A DNA stretch of 64,000 nt, taken from assembly GCA_029931535.1 (NCBI GenBank), contig JAQPZY010001675.1:2818001-2882000 (forward strand). Reading direction: 5' to 3'. This document shows, in pieces, positions 12,401 through 27,400 of this stretch. The translations under genes and the position numbers were made by a program. This DNA comes from Margaritifera margaritifera. Its lineage: Eukaryota; Mollusca; Bivalvia; Unionida; Margaritiferidae. The notes under the pieces were generated by a model. That model made no database searches. It saw nothing but the letters and a program-made list of their open reading frames with translations, and was not told the DNA's origin. Position 1 is the stretch's first letter; each line of letters begins with the position of its first letter.

Positions 12401-15400
12401 TAAATTAGGATACTGCTCAGAAATGTTTGTACTGAGGAGTGTTTTGAGGTGCCCACATTACCTCTTCAAAGAATAACTGGAATTAAATCTTTAAAGGCTC
12501 ATAACAATTGTAAATATGTAAATACTTTTAAAATGAAAATTTCAAGTTTTCCATTATGCACAACAAATTTGGTTGGTTGTTAGCGACTTTGTGTTTATTT
12601 CATAACCTGTCTGGACCACCATACAGCGATTTGCAACAAGAATATAATAATCTTGTTTTAGATGACAGTAGAACACTATGTTTTGTTGTTTATTGCAAAA
12701 TTGGGATCATTTACAACATTTGCTGAATACATGATTGGGCGAAGATGATAAAAAACCAAGTAAGCCAACTTTCATTAGCAGGTAAATTATTATCTTTTAT
12801 TTATCATTCATTTCCCATTTAGTAGTTCAAGAATGCTGCACACCATGCCACAAATACAGACCTGTTTCCCACGACAGATATCTATCAGTAAGTCCCCCCC
12901 AAGGCCAATTCATAATTTTAGCCACCTGTCCATAGTTTGCCATCCCAATGAACACTGACAGCTGGTGTAACCAACAGTTTTGAGGAACTATTCACAAAGC
13001 ATGTATGTGACTATTTCTGGCATCACTGATCATCTAATTAGCTGATACACAAACCCCACCCCCTTCCTATACCAACAGTAGTTTGTTTTAATTGGTCGAT
13101 GCAAAGTTACAACTCTTCATGTTTACCTTCATCTGTGTTAGGACCATCTCGTCAGCTATTCAGAGTGATTGTAAATCCCAATATTTTATTTTATTTGCCA
13201 ACAGTGCGATTCACCTGTAATGACCTCACTCATAATCATGCAGATGCTTGAACCAAGTGCAGTTTAGAATTCTCAAGTGCTTCAGTGATAGAGCTCAAGC
13301 ATTAAAAAAGGAATAGAATTCTAGCTGATGATGCAGCATATTTGTAGAAAAGTCTCTGTCCGTAAAATCAATACCTTGAACTGTAGCCCATAATTTTGCA
13401 AAATATTCCATAGAAATTATGGCAAAATCATACGATAAACAGTTCTGCAAATGTCATTATTGTTTCCTCCTCTGAGTCTGATAGGAAGAGTCCTTCAGCA
13501 GTTGGTACAATACAAAGCCAGCTTGATTATTGTGGCTCCTTGATGGCCAATGTAGCTTCTAATGCAGTGGTCAGTCCTTGTTTTAACAACCCAATGAGCT
13601 GCAATTCTCCTGTGGAAACAATTATAAGGACTCAGTCAATGAACCTTGAATGTAACAACCCAATGAGCAGCGATTCTCCTGTGGCAACAATTATGAGGAT
13701 TCATTCACTGAGCCATGAAATTAACAACCCAATGAGCAGTGAATCTTCTGTGGAAACAATTATGAGGACTCAGTCAATGAGCCATGAATGTAGCAACCCA
13801 ATGAGCAGCGATTCTTCTGTGGAAACAATTGTGATGACTCATTCACTGAGCCATGAATTTAACAACCCAATGAGCATCGATTCTCCTGTGGAAACAGTTA
13901 TGAGGACTTGGTCAATGAGCCATGAATTTATCAACCCAATGAGCAGCGATTCTTCTGTGGAAACAATTATGAGGACTCATTCACTAAGCAAATAATTTAA
14001 CAACCCAATGAGCAGCAATTCTCCTGCAGAAACAATTATGAGGACTTTGTCAATGAGCCATGAATGTAACAACCCAGTGAGCAGTGACTCTTCTGTGGAA
14101 ACAATTATGAGGACTCAGTCACTGAGCCATGAATTTAACAACCCAATAAGCAGCGATTCTTCTGTGGAAACAATTATGAGGACCTGGACACCGATTCATG
14201 CACTTACACACTGATGAAAATGTAAATTTTTGCAAAATGACACAAATTTATACCCACAAAAAAATTAATAAACTTAAAATGTCTGAAATGTCCAGAAAAA
14301 AAATGTGAAGTTCAACTGATTGTGAAAACTTAACATCTGAAAAGAAAAGGAGTCCAAATTGACATATGTACATGGACACTCAAGGGAACATAACATCTTG
14401 TATATGTGTCATTTTTATAAAGTGAAATATTCAAGTTTGATATTTTTTTTTAAAAATTGTTATAAATGTCATCCTTTATCAACCAGTGTACCTGTATGTA
14501 GGTGTCTCCCAAGACAGGTTTAACCATCTTGAATAATGTGTTATTAAAGATAATAACACTGGTAAAGATAGTTCTGGTTTCCTTTCTTTTGTTTAATGTT
14601 ACATATAATTAAAGTAGTGCAAATATCAAGATCAAAAGGATACAGCGTGAAAGGACTGAAAATTTGACATGACAGACATTCTCCACTATGACATGTAGCA
14701 CGGCTGCAAGGAGAGCGGCGAAGATGCCAATGAAAAATACAATCAACCATCGACTCAACCATTTCAGGGTCAGTTTTCTCTGAAATAAAATATAAATATT
14801 TTCTACATTAACACCCAAGTAAACCTGAAACCTCTCATGGGGTACATTTTAAATAATCAAGCATGATACCAATTAGCCTGTAAAGTGACCCTTCAGCAAG
14901 CTAGCAATTTACAGTTTTGATTGATTGACCAATTAGCATGGGCCATGCTTAGCCATAATATGTGTATATATGTATTATGTATAGCATAATATAAATAATA
15001 CCTGGTTGACTTGGACATTTTCCCCTATCAAGCATATGGAGCAATGTTAGCATCATGATGGGAGAAAGCACAAAATTGACTTCAGGATTCATTACCAGCC
15101 TGAAATTCATTTTTTTTCTTGTCCAGAGATATTTGAGAACAGCGTCCATTTCAAAGCTCTTCTTTCTCATGGATTTATTTTGAGAAATGAAGTATTTTAG
15201 ATGTTGTATAGGCAGCCACATGATAGTTGCTATAATCACAGATAAAATGACTAAAGATACTAAAAAAAAATTGCCATAAGTTATGTTGTTTTACCATATC
15301 TAATGCAAGCCTTTCTACTTTCAAACTGAAATATATTTGGGGAGAGACTGACTCTTATAGTTTTCATTTCATGCATTTAATTACATACTATGTTTTAGAA

Positions 15401-18400
15401 AAGTACTAACTAATACATGTACATGTCATACAAGTTAAAAAATCAACACCTTAACATTTTGAATTTCTTTAAAAGATCAATCTCTGCTGTAACAAAGGTA
15501 AGCTTGATTGATTAAAGCATCCAACTTCAAAAGTATTGCCTACCTGTAATATCTGGCATGTAAGCATAGCAACAACACAAATCTCAGTTCTATAACGATA
15601 TGTGAAAAGTTAAGTTCTAATTTGGACATTCATGTGTGACTATATATATTAAGAGATAAATTAATGGTAACATCAAAAGATATACATGTATTTCATATTT
15701 CAATACTGACATTTAGAATGAATTAGAAGTCCATGATCACACCATGTGCTATGAATGTGCTATGAATTACACCATGTGCTATGAATGTGCTATGAATTAC
15801 ACCATGTGCTATGAAAGTGCTATGAATGTAATTTACAAATTGTTTGTCCAGTGCAAATTTTGATCATTCTTGCTCAGGCCACTTGATATATTTTCCTCTC
15901 AAATGTTTTGTCAAATAATTACTTTACAAGCATTCTCAATGTAGTAATTAGCATTCAAACCTGACGAGCTTTAATTAATAAACTGCCAAACAATCTACAT
16001 AAATGTTACATAGTGTGCAAGTTTACATTTATTGAACAAGAGGATCATGTAGACTTGAGATAATTCATCTTGCTGACATTGCCTAATAGCCAAATGATCA
16101 GAAATATGGCCTCTAGAGTTCAGCCAATTAGATACAAGATCACTTAATTAGAAATATCTAAAGTGTTCACAAGCTCAGCCAATCAGATACAAGATCACCT
16201 AATTAGAAATATCTAAAGTGTTCACAAGCTCAGCCAATTAGATACAAGATCATCTGATTAATAAGCATGGATGTCACTCGCAATCGATCTCATTCAAGGT
16301 CTTGATAATATAAGCTTGCATTACCAAATCTAATCAAAATCTAGACAGAAATATGACCTCTTGAGTGTTCACAAGCTCAGACAGAAATATGGCCCCTTGA
16401 GTGTTCACAAGCTCAGACAGAAATATGACCTCTTGAGTGTTCACAAGCTCAGACAGAAATATGACCTTTTGAGTGTTCACAAGCTCAGACAGAAATATGG
16501 CCTCGAGTGTTCACAAACTCAGACAGAAATATGACCTCTTGAGTGTTCACAAGCTCAGACAGAAATATGACCTCCTGAGCGTTCACAAGCTCAGAAAGAA
16601 ATATGGCCTCTTGAGTATTCACAAGCTATGCTATTCAGATGAAAGATCACCTCTTTAATATGCATGGATGTCATTCACAATCAAACTCATCTAAGGTCTT
16701 GATGATATAGGCTTACTTCCAAATCTGATTAAATCTAATCAGAAATATGGCCTCTAGTCTTCACAAGCTCAGCCAATCAGATGCAAGATCACCTCATTAT
16801 GTGTGGATGTCACTCACAATCAACTCATCTGCGATCTTTATGATGTAAGCTTACATACCACATTTGATCAAAATCTGATCAGAAATGTAACCTCTACAGT
16901 TTTCACAAGCTCAATCAGATATAATATCACCTCATTAATATGCATCGATGTCACTTGCTCATAATAAAGTTATCATTATTTTTAAAAGTTAAGTTTAATG
17001 GTGAAGCTTTAATTTACGGTTTACGGAGTTAGGTGGATTTCACATGGATTTAAATTATAATTCACAGACTGTTTTATGCCGGGTTTTTTATTTCAAGGTT
17101 TTGGGTATTTTTACTCTTGGTAAGTGTTTCAAGAGAAAGTATATTGAGGTATTTTTTTATTAAAAGCTAAAAATGCAAAAAATTAATTTTACAATAATTT
17201 GTGAGCAATGGCATTGAATATGTGAAATGTCAATAAAAGGATGCACAATACATGTTATAACATATAAATGACAACTGTTGTAGATGCTTTAAGATGGCAA
17301 TACTTGCAACTGTCAAACTCTATTTCACTAAACATATAAAAGTTGCTTCCAAATATTTAAGAATTTAAAATGTTGCAAGTTTGAGAAATAATTCCAGCAA
17401 ATAAATTTATACACTCCGACATGGTTTTTACAAGACATATATTCTTATTGGAGCAAAATCATTAGGAAAAATTAAACACAATTAGTTGCAAACAAATATC
17501 TACAATTGTGTAGTGAAATTTTGATCCCTAATTACAACAGTGCACATAGTTTATGCTAACCTGCAATTGTACATTTTTTCTAACAATATTTCTATTTATA
17601 CTTTTTCTCCAGTTATCAATGACAAATTATTCAGTTTAAGCCCTAATGTGTATTATTTTGCTATTTTTGTTTAGAATGTTCAATTGAAATGTATGCATCT
17701 TATATTCTAACATTTATATTTGTATCTGGTTTGCATAATTTTCACATGGGAAAGAAAGCTGTAACCCCAAGCCTGTGACTCTCAATAGTCAATATCATGG
17801 ATAACTTCCTTTGCTTTACTTTATAAAAGGGCAAAAATGTATTTTAAAAGAAAACAAAACTTATTACAAACCTGCATATGATTTTAGATATATTTCTAAC
17901 TGGTGCTAAATTTCACTGATATGCACAGATCTTGCTGATAATAATATTCATTGGACATCTTGATGATTTAAGTCTATTTACCAAGTTTACTCAAATTCAG
18001 ATCAAATATAGAATCTATAGAGTGGTAATAATGTTCGGCATATCAGATGGAAGATCACCTCATTATTATGTGTGAATCTCACTCATTTATCAATCCATGC
18101 GAAATCTTGATCAAACAAGCCTATGCTCCTAGTTTTATCAAAATCTGATCAGAAATATAGCCTCTAGACTGGTAACATGCTTAGCCAATCAGATACAAGA
18201 TCACCTCATTAATATGCATAAATCTTACTCATTTAAAATTGAGTGAGATCTTGATTCCAAGTTTGATCAAAGTCAAATCAGAAATATGGCAGGTCTAGAC
18301 TGGCAACAAGCTCAGCCAATCAGATGCAAGATCACATCATTAGAATGCATAGGGCTCACTCATATTCAAATTCTTCTGTGACACTGATGATATAAACCTA

Positions 18401-21400
18401 TATTCGAAGTTTGATCAAAATCAGACCAAAAACATGGCCTCAAGAGAAATAACAAACAAATGTTAATGGATGAACAATAGATGGACAACGGACGATGGAC
18501 ACAGGGCCATGTCATAAGTTCATTTGGCCTTACAGAATGGCACACAAGATTGTATATGACAGGTGCATGAAAATCTTGCAGATCATTTTGAAATTTCCAT
18601 AATTGTTTATGATCATGGCCTAGGTCCTTCTACTCTCATTACTAATAAACCAATTTACTCGAAGCAGAAGCAATGAATGGTCTTATCTTGGGCCATATGT
18701 AAACTCGCTGAAAATTTTGGTAACTTGTGCCATTTTGTCAGGGTTTTTAAATATTCATCAAATCTGAGTTATTTTTACACTACTTGTGCCTATGGTCACA
18801 TGATTTCTCAAAAGAGGGAAAAAGCAATTATTGAATTTCCTTGTGTATAACAATCACCCATCAGTGGACAGCATACACCCAGATCTGACAATGTCTAATA
18901 TGTGCCTGGCATATGTGAATGGCACAGACCCGAATCTGCCACCATTTAATAGTGTGCCTGCAGATCAAGGTCCATGATGTTCCCTCTACTTATTACTTCA
19001 AGTGAATGGCATACACCCAGATCTGCCACCATCTAATAATGTGCCTGCAGATCAAGGTCCATGATGTTCCCTCTACTTATGACTTCAAGTGAACAGCATA
19101 GACCCAGATGTGCCAGCATCTAATAATGTGCCTGCATATCAAGGTCCATCATGTTCCTTGTACTTACGATTCAAGCAAACAGCAGAGACCCAGATCTGCT
19201 GCCATCTAGTAATACGCCTGCAAATCAAAGTGCATGACATTCCAAGTGAACACCATTGACCCTGATCTGCCAGCTCATGGGATAGCAGCTCTGGGTCTAG
19301 GCTATTTACAGTTGGGTGTACTTTGTACATGGGTCAGTACAGTATTAATTTCTCTTCTTACACATATTACGGTCTCTCTTACCTTAGAACGGCTCTCATC
19401 ATATTCTCTCCAGTACAATACATTTTCCACTGTGTCATAATTTAGACTCTGAAATGGAAACAAATTCAACAAACTTAAATGAGTCTAACTTATATTGTCA
19501 CCATTTAGTCATTTAAATTTACAAAGATTACAAAACATTAAAATGAAGAAAAATACATATGAATAAAATTCCTCAAACATTACGAACTCCAATAAAATTA
19601 AGTTACAAGTATATTAAATATTGTTCTTAATGCAAAGAACAGCAATATAAGCAACTTCCAGGTATTTTTGAACTGAATTGTCACAACTGAAGATTTTCAA
19701 AATTAATAAATAAAGAAACGAAACAAAAACAAGACAAAGAGTGTAAATGAAAAAATCATACCAGATATTATCTAACAGTCTAATAATAGGTGTAGTATTG
19801 GATTTCTGGCTGTAAAATCCAAGTGAGATAATCGCTATAACAGGGCTTCAAATCACTATATAAGGACTAATATAAATTTCTATCTTCTTACTGGACTCAA
19901 ATTTAATGCTTGCATACTTGAAAAGTGCAAGTTAATTGTGGAAAATGCGAGCTGAGATTTCAGGCTCTTGCTTCCTTTTGTGAGAGCAAAGTTTTCCATT
20001 GATATACTTCGATAGTAACCTATCCTTGAGGTTTATTTCTAGTAAAACTTTAGCAAAATCAAGTGCATAACTCCAAAAACGTAGAATGAAACTCATTTTG
20101 ATTAATTTACGAGATATGCTCTTTAAAGTGCAGCATAATATGTCCATTCATGTACCTACTGATAATGCACAAACATTATATTTTCAAGGAAAGCAGGATA
20201 CCTTTTTTGTGCCCAACTATTTTATTCACAATATGGAAATCCATTTAGTAGGGTCCAATCTAATGTGCAATTCAGGTGAAAAAGTTGCCCCAGAGAGTGT
20301 CATTTCACTCGATTATGCAAAGAAAGTGAAGTTGACCACCTTTTCCCCCGAGTTGACATTTACCCCCAACTTTTTTCAGGCTACTTTGAATGCTTTCATA
20401 TTACAAGTACAATTTCAACTCTTGTGTCTTTCTTGTTCACTGTGTAATGTAAAACAGTTTAAACATTGAAATTTGTGTTTTGGATCAACTTCTATGTCAT
20501 TTTAATGATTATTTATGTCTGTAATTATGTTTCAATCGATGAGATTCACGCTGTAAATTTACATATGAAGCTTGATTAAGGAGATGAAATTCCATGCATT
20601 TGTAACCATATCTCAAATTCCATGCATTTATAACCATATCTCAAATTCCATGCATTTGTAACCCAATCTCAAATTCCATGCAATTGTAACCCAATCTTAA
20701 ACTCCATGCATTTGTAACCCAATCTCAAATTCCATGCATTTGTAACCCAATCTCAAATTCCATGCATTTATTAACCCAATCTCAAATTCCATGCATTTGT
20801 AACCCAATCTCAAACAAATATTACTCAATTGACCTTTATAGGCTGTAAACAAGTTTATTTCATATTTCAATCTGTAAATGTAGGAAGAAAGGACTTGTAC
20901 CTCAATATCTGTCACTGGATTTCGATAGTAACCTATTCTCGAGGTTAGTGTCTGGTGCAATAACATAATCTTGTACAACAATTTTACTGAATCAAACTAA
21001 CAACAATTTTAATATTTCATAAATTTTAATGAGTATTTCTTTTGTTTGTATGTTATTTGACTAAAGGGTTTAATAAAACAGCTGTTTTAGGTGACTGTTA
21101 TGAACAATTTAAATTTTTTACTTCTCTACACTTGCTTCTCCCTATTTTCCAAACACTTTTGCCTAGTCAGACGGGGAAGAAAAGTCACTACACCTAAAAA
21201 TGTGAGTCTAGCAAGAGACTGTTTGGGTAAAATCTGTTTCTATGTCTCCTCTGATGACATGCACCACTAGTATTTTTGTGTAGGATGGATGATTGCAGGT
21301 ATTTTGTGTCACATATTAGCCAGACTATCCCCTAAAAATAAAATCATTATCCCTAATACTTGTTTCTTCAATCCTGGTGTCAGGCTGATTGTTCATGAAC

Positions 21401-24400
21401 CTTTCATGGTCCAAAAATACAAAATTTGACATGTGTATAAATCAGTTTTTAGTTATAAACAAGAAAAACAATTCAGTTCTGCATGCAGGATGTTTTTTTT
21501 CTTTTTTCAAGAGAATAATAAAACTTGCAACAGAAACTGATAGAAAATTATTGTAGTTCCTTCTTATTCCCAAACTCCTGGATTGCAGTATGGGCATACA
21601 TACCAAAACAAGAGATGTCACGCGAAAAACACGATTTTGGACTCCCAAACCCCCAGACACAGTCATGTTTAGAAAAACACGATTTTCAGCAATCTTAGCA
21701 AAAAATATATTTTCCCACAACAAAAAAAAAGAAAAAAAATGCACATTTCTTCATCACAATGATATATGCCCGTAATTTGTGGTATGTATAACAGTAAACA
21801 GTCTTGCTCAGAGCTCATGTAAAACTATCCTCGGGGCAGTTTATAGAGCTGTTTTAAAGACAATTAACTGGTAAGGTGGTCAGAGATAAACAGACACCTT
21901 TCAGAGATTTACTAAATTGGCTCACAATAGCTAGGGTGACGTGTCGAGTCCAATCCTTTGAGCACTGCTGAGGGAGAGTCCATTAGGCTAATTTGCATAG
22001 GTAAAGTACATTAAGTGGAACAACCCAATTTGTCTGAAGTTAAGTACATCAAATAGATGCGTGTTGAAAAACAAATGTTATTACACATTACTGACTGCAT
22101 TGAATGAGAACGTTGAAGCCATCTTTATTAAAGTTTGTGATCAGCGGCAACGTTTTTTTTAAGTCGGATTTTTACTCCATATATATAGAATTCAAAAAAT
22201 GATTTTTTCGGTAGGTTGAACAACAGCACCATTCAATCTCTAATGCAGTGTTGCACCTAGGATCCAAAGGTCAGGGGACACTGTGTGCCTCACCCTCCAG
22301 ATTTGGGGGACACAGCATTTTAAAGGAAAAAAAGGAAAATTGTAGTACATAATCCACTAGAAGTGCAAAAAAAATGAGATAATCTTATTTGCTTTGACAG
22401 TTTTGCCACCTTAACATTCTCATATTTTCATTGGACATTACATGATTGCAATAAAAGTTTTATCATATGATCAAATAACTCGTGAAAACATTAACATGTT
22501 TGAATATCTGGTTAACCTGAAATGAACTGGACCATTGAATTTTAATAATTTAAAAGTATTAAATCATTAATCAAGTGACAAATTGTGTATTTGCATAAAT
22601 TAGTACCTTTTTCATTAATTCTGCCTGAGAATAAATTAAATCTTCACTGCCGTAGGTGTGACTTTAACCTCGAAAATACGTTACAATATCGGCGGTCAAA
22701 GACTTTAGCAACTTGCCCGACTACCACAAACCTTGAATGTTTAATTGGCAGATTCATTGTTTTGAAATGGATATTCATTACCAAGATACAGCTTTTATCA
22801 CTTGTAGTGACTTTGGCCATTGTTTGCGCCAACATAGACGTGGAAGCACATTCGTGTAGGAAAAGTGTAGGCATATTTGTGAACACAAATATCACTTGCA
22901 TTACCATCAAACCAACTACAGTACTAAACTATTGAAAGCAACTTCTTTTATTGAGATTTGAATTTTCAGTAATTTGCTATAAGCTGATTTGAAAAGATAG
23001 CTAAGATGCTCATTTGGATGACGTTGCTTTTGGGGGGTCACGTGCACTGACCCCCCTTGGGACCTCAAAACACACTTTTTTAGTCTAAAAAAAACCCAAA
23101 CACTATCTGGAAATATGGCAAGAATGTATGGGTAAAAACAGTAACTCATCCAAAACAAAGCCAGTAAAAACAGGATTTTGCGAGTTTATTTTTTCTCCAC
23201 TCACAAAAAAATACAATTAGTAAACAAAAAAATTAAATTTGAACTCTGTCTTACAGTTATGGGCATACAAATTATTCTATCTATGACAATACATCCAAAT
23301 CCCTGCCCAGATAAAAAAAAAACAAAAAAACAATCAAAGTACTGAGAATACTGATGGCTTGGAGAATTGAAGTGATCCTAATTTACATAACATCAGATGG
23401 AAGAACAAAACTCCTGAGATATTGCTATGCATGGTCCACTTTACTATCATAAACATACTGATCTAAATAATCTTCATAATACTATTCTTAATTTTCTTTT
23501 CTTTGTATGTCACTAGAGACCTTACATTAACATCTGAAACATTATATGAGGAATTATGGTGCTGATTTCCTTTTAAAAGCATTTTTCACTATTGTTTCAA
23601 GTGTTACCATCAGTGGACCAATAACAAAGAGAGATAACTACTCTAATTTCTAATCATTTACCTAAATTTAAGTTGCCCCCCATAACCAATAAAATTGACC
23701 TGAAAAGCCAGTGAATCTATACTTTGTTACTCAATTTAGTCAGTTGATACAATTTGTTACTATTATTAGTAATACAAACTATATTTAGTAAAAGAGAATG
23801 CATACTATGCCACACACATGGACTGATTCTCAAAACATGGATATCTGCCAATATGTTTTAAACTTCTATTCCAATTCAGGATGCTTCTCATAACTGTTGA
23901 AATGATAGATAATATTAAATTATTGATCATCAGAATATTGATCTTCATTTTGATTTGATATTGCTCATCTCTTTAACTTCTACTCATGTCCAGCTCTGTC
24001 TCTCACATTATCATTCAAAATTTATCGCTTTATTTCACTACTTTAACAACTTTTTCTGTTCCATAAATTTCACTACAAATAATCTCACAACTATACAATT
24101 TATCACACATTTGATTATCAATTTATATATGCTATAATCTATTTCTTCTTGCAATAATTTATAGCACTTATTTGCAATACATTTCATGACAGTTATGGAC
24201 ATGTCACTACAGAGAGGTATTTACATGGCTAATAGACCTTTCATGGAGGAGAGACTAAAAAGTGATAAATTTTAAGTACTTATTAGAAAGAATACCAAAA
24301 TGAATCTTAAACTTGACTTACTTGTAGCCAAGTGGTTGGAAATATATTATTTAATTTAACTTTGTAAAAAGAGGAAAAATAAAAAGACTGTCCCAAGTAC

Positions 24401-27400
24401 GTACTTCCCAAAATATAACTCAAAACAATGACTGGTGTCCTAATATTGCATGAGCCTGGCATGTTTACATAAATTAGTCGATCCAAAGCAAATCAATCAG
24501 AAGAATACTGTACACGTAGAATGTGGATGGGTAAATAATCAAAAAATCCAAACACTATAGTCAAGGGTAACTGGGAATACCGATGGAAACTTAATCAGTA
24601 GAATATTGCATAACTTTACAGACAAACCATAGAGTACCAGGATTAGTTCTTGATGATCACTTTCAGGACCCTACATGAGTTATCATCAGTAAGTCTAGTC
24701 TAGTACAACCCACCGTTCTGTCATTTTGAGGAGATCCTCACCAAATACAAAATCTTAAATTATCATTGGCCAAGCAGGACAACCCCAGAACATCGGGCAT
24801 TACATTTTGTGTTTGTGATTAAAACAGGTTGTTACTATTAACATAAACATCTTAAATGGTTATGTGAAAAATTATAACATCAAGCGAAATTTAGTGTTAT
24901 ATGTAAAACAGTCCCTTTAACAGTTTTTAATTACTAGTATTTATGTAATGATTCTGGTACTTTAAATGCATAGGAAATAAGGAGTTTAGTTCAAAGTACA
25001 CTGGCAGTTTCTCAAGTTTATATCTTTTGGTTAGTATGTACTGATGGTAACAAATGTTCAGCATGTGAAATATACTACTCAGAAAAAGTTAATGCCCATT
25101 TTGACCAGATATAGTCCACACTAGTTCATTTTCCTATAGACTAGAATTTTAAAATACTTCAGGGTGAACTTCTATATGATGGTATTTGGGGATGTGTCAC
25201 CTGTTTGGATGCATTTTTCAAGCCTGGAGGTACATAAGTGTCATTTCCTTCTATTCTAAGTAAATGATTGGATCACGATCTCAGATTAATAGACCCATAA
25301 TTGATTTGCTTGGGTCCATCACCTCTAATATGTGATCTAATTAAACATAAGGGCAAGATTAAAGAACTACACACTGTCTTAAATGCCTTGACATGAAATG
25401 ATTTTGTGTAAGAATAAATACCTTACAATAAACCAAGTTCATTAAGTACTGTTATCTACAGGTAGAACCAACTATTACATGAATAGGTATGGGAATTTAA
25501 AATTACTACAGTACATGGTTGAGTACCCTGTTGGACCCCAGGCTGCACACCCCTATTCAAATTTGGACACCCCCCCCTCCCCCATTTAAGATACCACAGA
25601 TATCACAAAAGATACAGAAGATAATACATGTAAGATGATATTTAGACAGATCATAAGAAATGATGTAAGCCTTCTCATGTCTACATCTACATCTACATCA
25701 ATTTTCAGGTCCAATGGCATATTCTATCAATGTCCATATTATAATGCTGTTTGATTCAATCAATACAATCTGATCAACCTGCATGCATGCTACATGCTTG
25801 CATGCTAAATATACAGCACTGGGAAGAAATTCATTCAAAGTGCCTTAGTGATCTGGCAAATCCAAAAAATGGTGGCCGGAACAAGACACTTAACTTTGTT
25901 GACAAGAATCCTATTGAACACTTAAGAACTTACCAAATCTAGAAGACAGCAAAATTAGGGCGTAAGTGATAAGACGCTTGGATAAGACTTGGGTAAGATG
26001 CTTTACAATTTAAGATGCTTTATTGGGTAAGATGCTTTACAATTCTGCCAATGAAATTTTAATTCAACAATAAATTTATCTGCAAAAGTTCACAAAATTC
26101 AGTAATATATTGCATCCAGCTGTAGGTCAAAAATGGAAATAAGGGAGCACCCAGATTTGTCAATATGTGCATCTATCAATGATGATGATAATATGTACAA
26201 AGTTTCACAGCAATCCATACAAAAAGTGCAAGACAAGCATTCAGCTGCAGGACAAAATGGGCAATAACTCTAACAAAAACGGCAAGAGCACAGTGATTTG
26301 TCAATATGTGCATCTTCAGATGATGGCCATAACATGTACATAAGTTTCATGGTGATCTATTGAAAACTGAGACTAGTTGTGTTCTCAATATTCTGTTATA
26401 CACTACATTATGTTTAGAGTCAAAAGAGCAATCACCCTATCAACAAGAGGCTCAAGTGGACCTGATATTGTTCACCTGGCATACATTGGTCTAAAAGGCA
26501 AGTATAATAATAAGGTAGGTGCCTTGTGTTGAAATACATCCATATCAGGATAATTTTCAGCATATCAGGATAATTTTCAGCTATCTGATAGAAACTGGTT
26601 GCATTTGACATGTTGTTTTACTGTGTTTCTACTTTAAGTGACTTTAGCTGGACTAGATGCTGCATTGGCATTTTTTGTAAGAATGTGAAAGGTATTCATG
26701 CTAGGGCTCTACCTATAAAACCTGGTCTGATATGGTAAGGCAGTTTTAGAAAAAAATGTCGTTCGATGATAGTTTGTTTTTCATTGGGGTCTTTAATTAT
26801 ATACTCTAGTAACAGCTATCCATACCTGATGGGATACAACCTATAATCATGTGTTGTTTTCCACTAATGGTTGCTATGGAAGCTGCAACACTGCTAGGGG
26901 AGCCATCCTGGATACAACTTTGATAGAGCATGTCCTAAGAAACATTTGTACCAAGTGTTATCAAAATTGGCTAGGCCATTATGAGAAAGAAGTTGAAAAT
27001 AGTTTTTCCATATATTTGCTATGGAAGCCACACCATTGCTAATTAAGCCACTTTTAACAAAATGTTGAAAGCATATCCAAAGAAACACCATTACCAAATT
27101 TGACTGAAATTGGTTCAGCCATTCTGTAGAAGAAGTCAAAACAGATTTCTACCTGGTTGCTAAGGAAGCGACACAACTGCTAGGGAAGCCACCACAAATA
27201 TAATTTTGATACAGCATATCCTAGGAAACATTCACACCAAGTTTGACCAAAAATGGTTTGGCCATTCTGGAAAAGTTGAAAATAGGGTTTCACATATGGT
27301 TGGCATGGAAGCGATATACCACTGCTAAGGGAACCACCCTGGATACATTTTTGATAGAGCATATTCTAAGAAACATTCCTACACAGTTTGATTGAAACTG

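Larger units (their letters stand above)
9072..14643 (-). other. CLC intron 5
   Basis: 5.6-kb intron with microsatellites (9238-9510, 11761-11787), a 30-bp array and a 69-bp array. The stretch 10800-13580 looks like plain AT-rich intron; I see no gene or clear repeat there. Confidence 0.8.
14780..19382 (-). other. CLC intron 4
   Basis: 4.6-kb intron. Contains a 31-bp triplication, family A repeats (16080-16960, 17930-18535), a 36-bp array and an ~87-bp array next to exon 4. The minus frame at 14949-15239 is not recognised and does not fit between exons 4 and 5. Confidence 0.8.

Noticed and set aside
14949..15239. 96-codon minus-strand frame between exons 4 and 5
   Set aside because: Not recognised, and exons 4 and 5 join in frame without it, giving the expected CLC spacing.
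20008..20951. Two copies of 'ttcgatagtaacctat' flanking ~900 bp, as possible LTRs
   Set aside because: The shared segment is only ~30 bp and there is no retroelement content between them.
22250..22330. 'cagtgttgcacctaggatcc' as a hAT terminus
   Set aside because: Too weak a match and no partner end.
22585..22935. Overlapping frames on both strands (116 and 88 codons)
   Set aside because: No family, no splice context fitting the channel gene; likely chance or repeat-derived.
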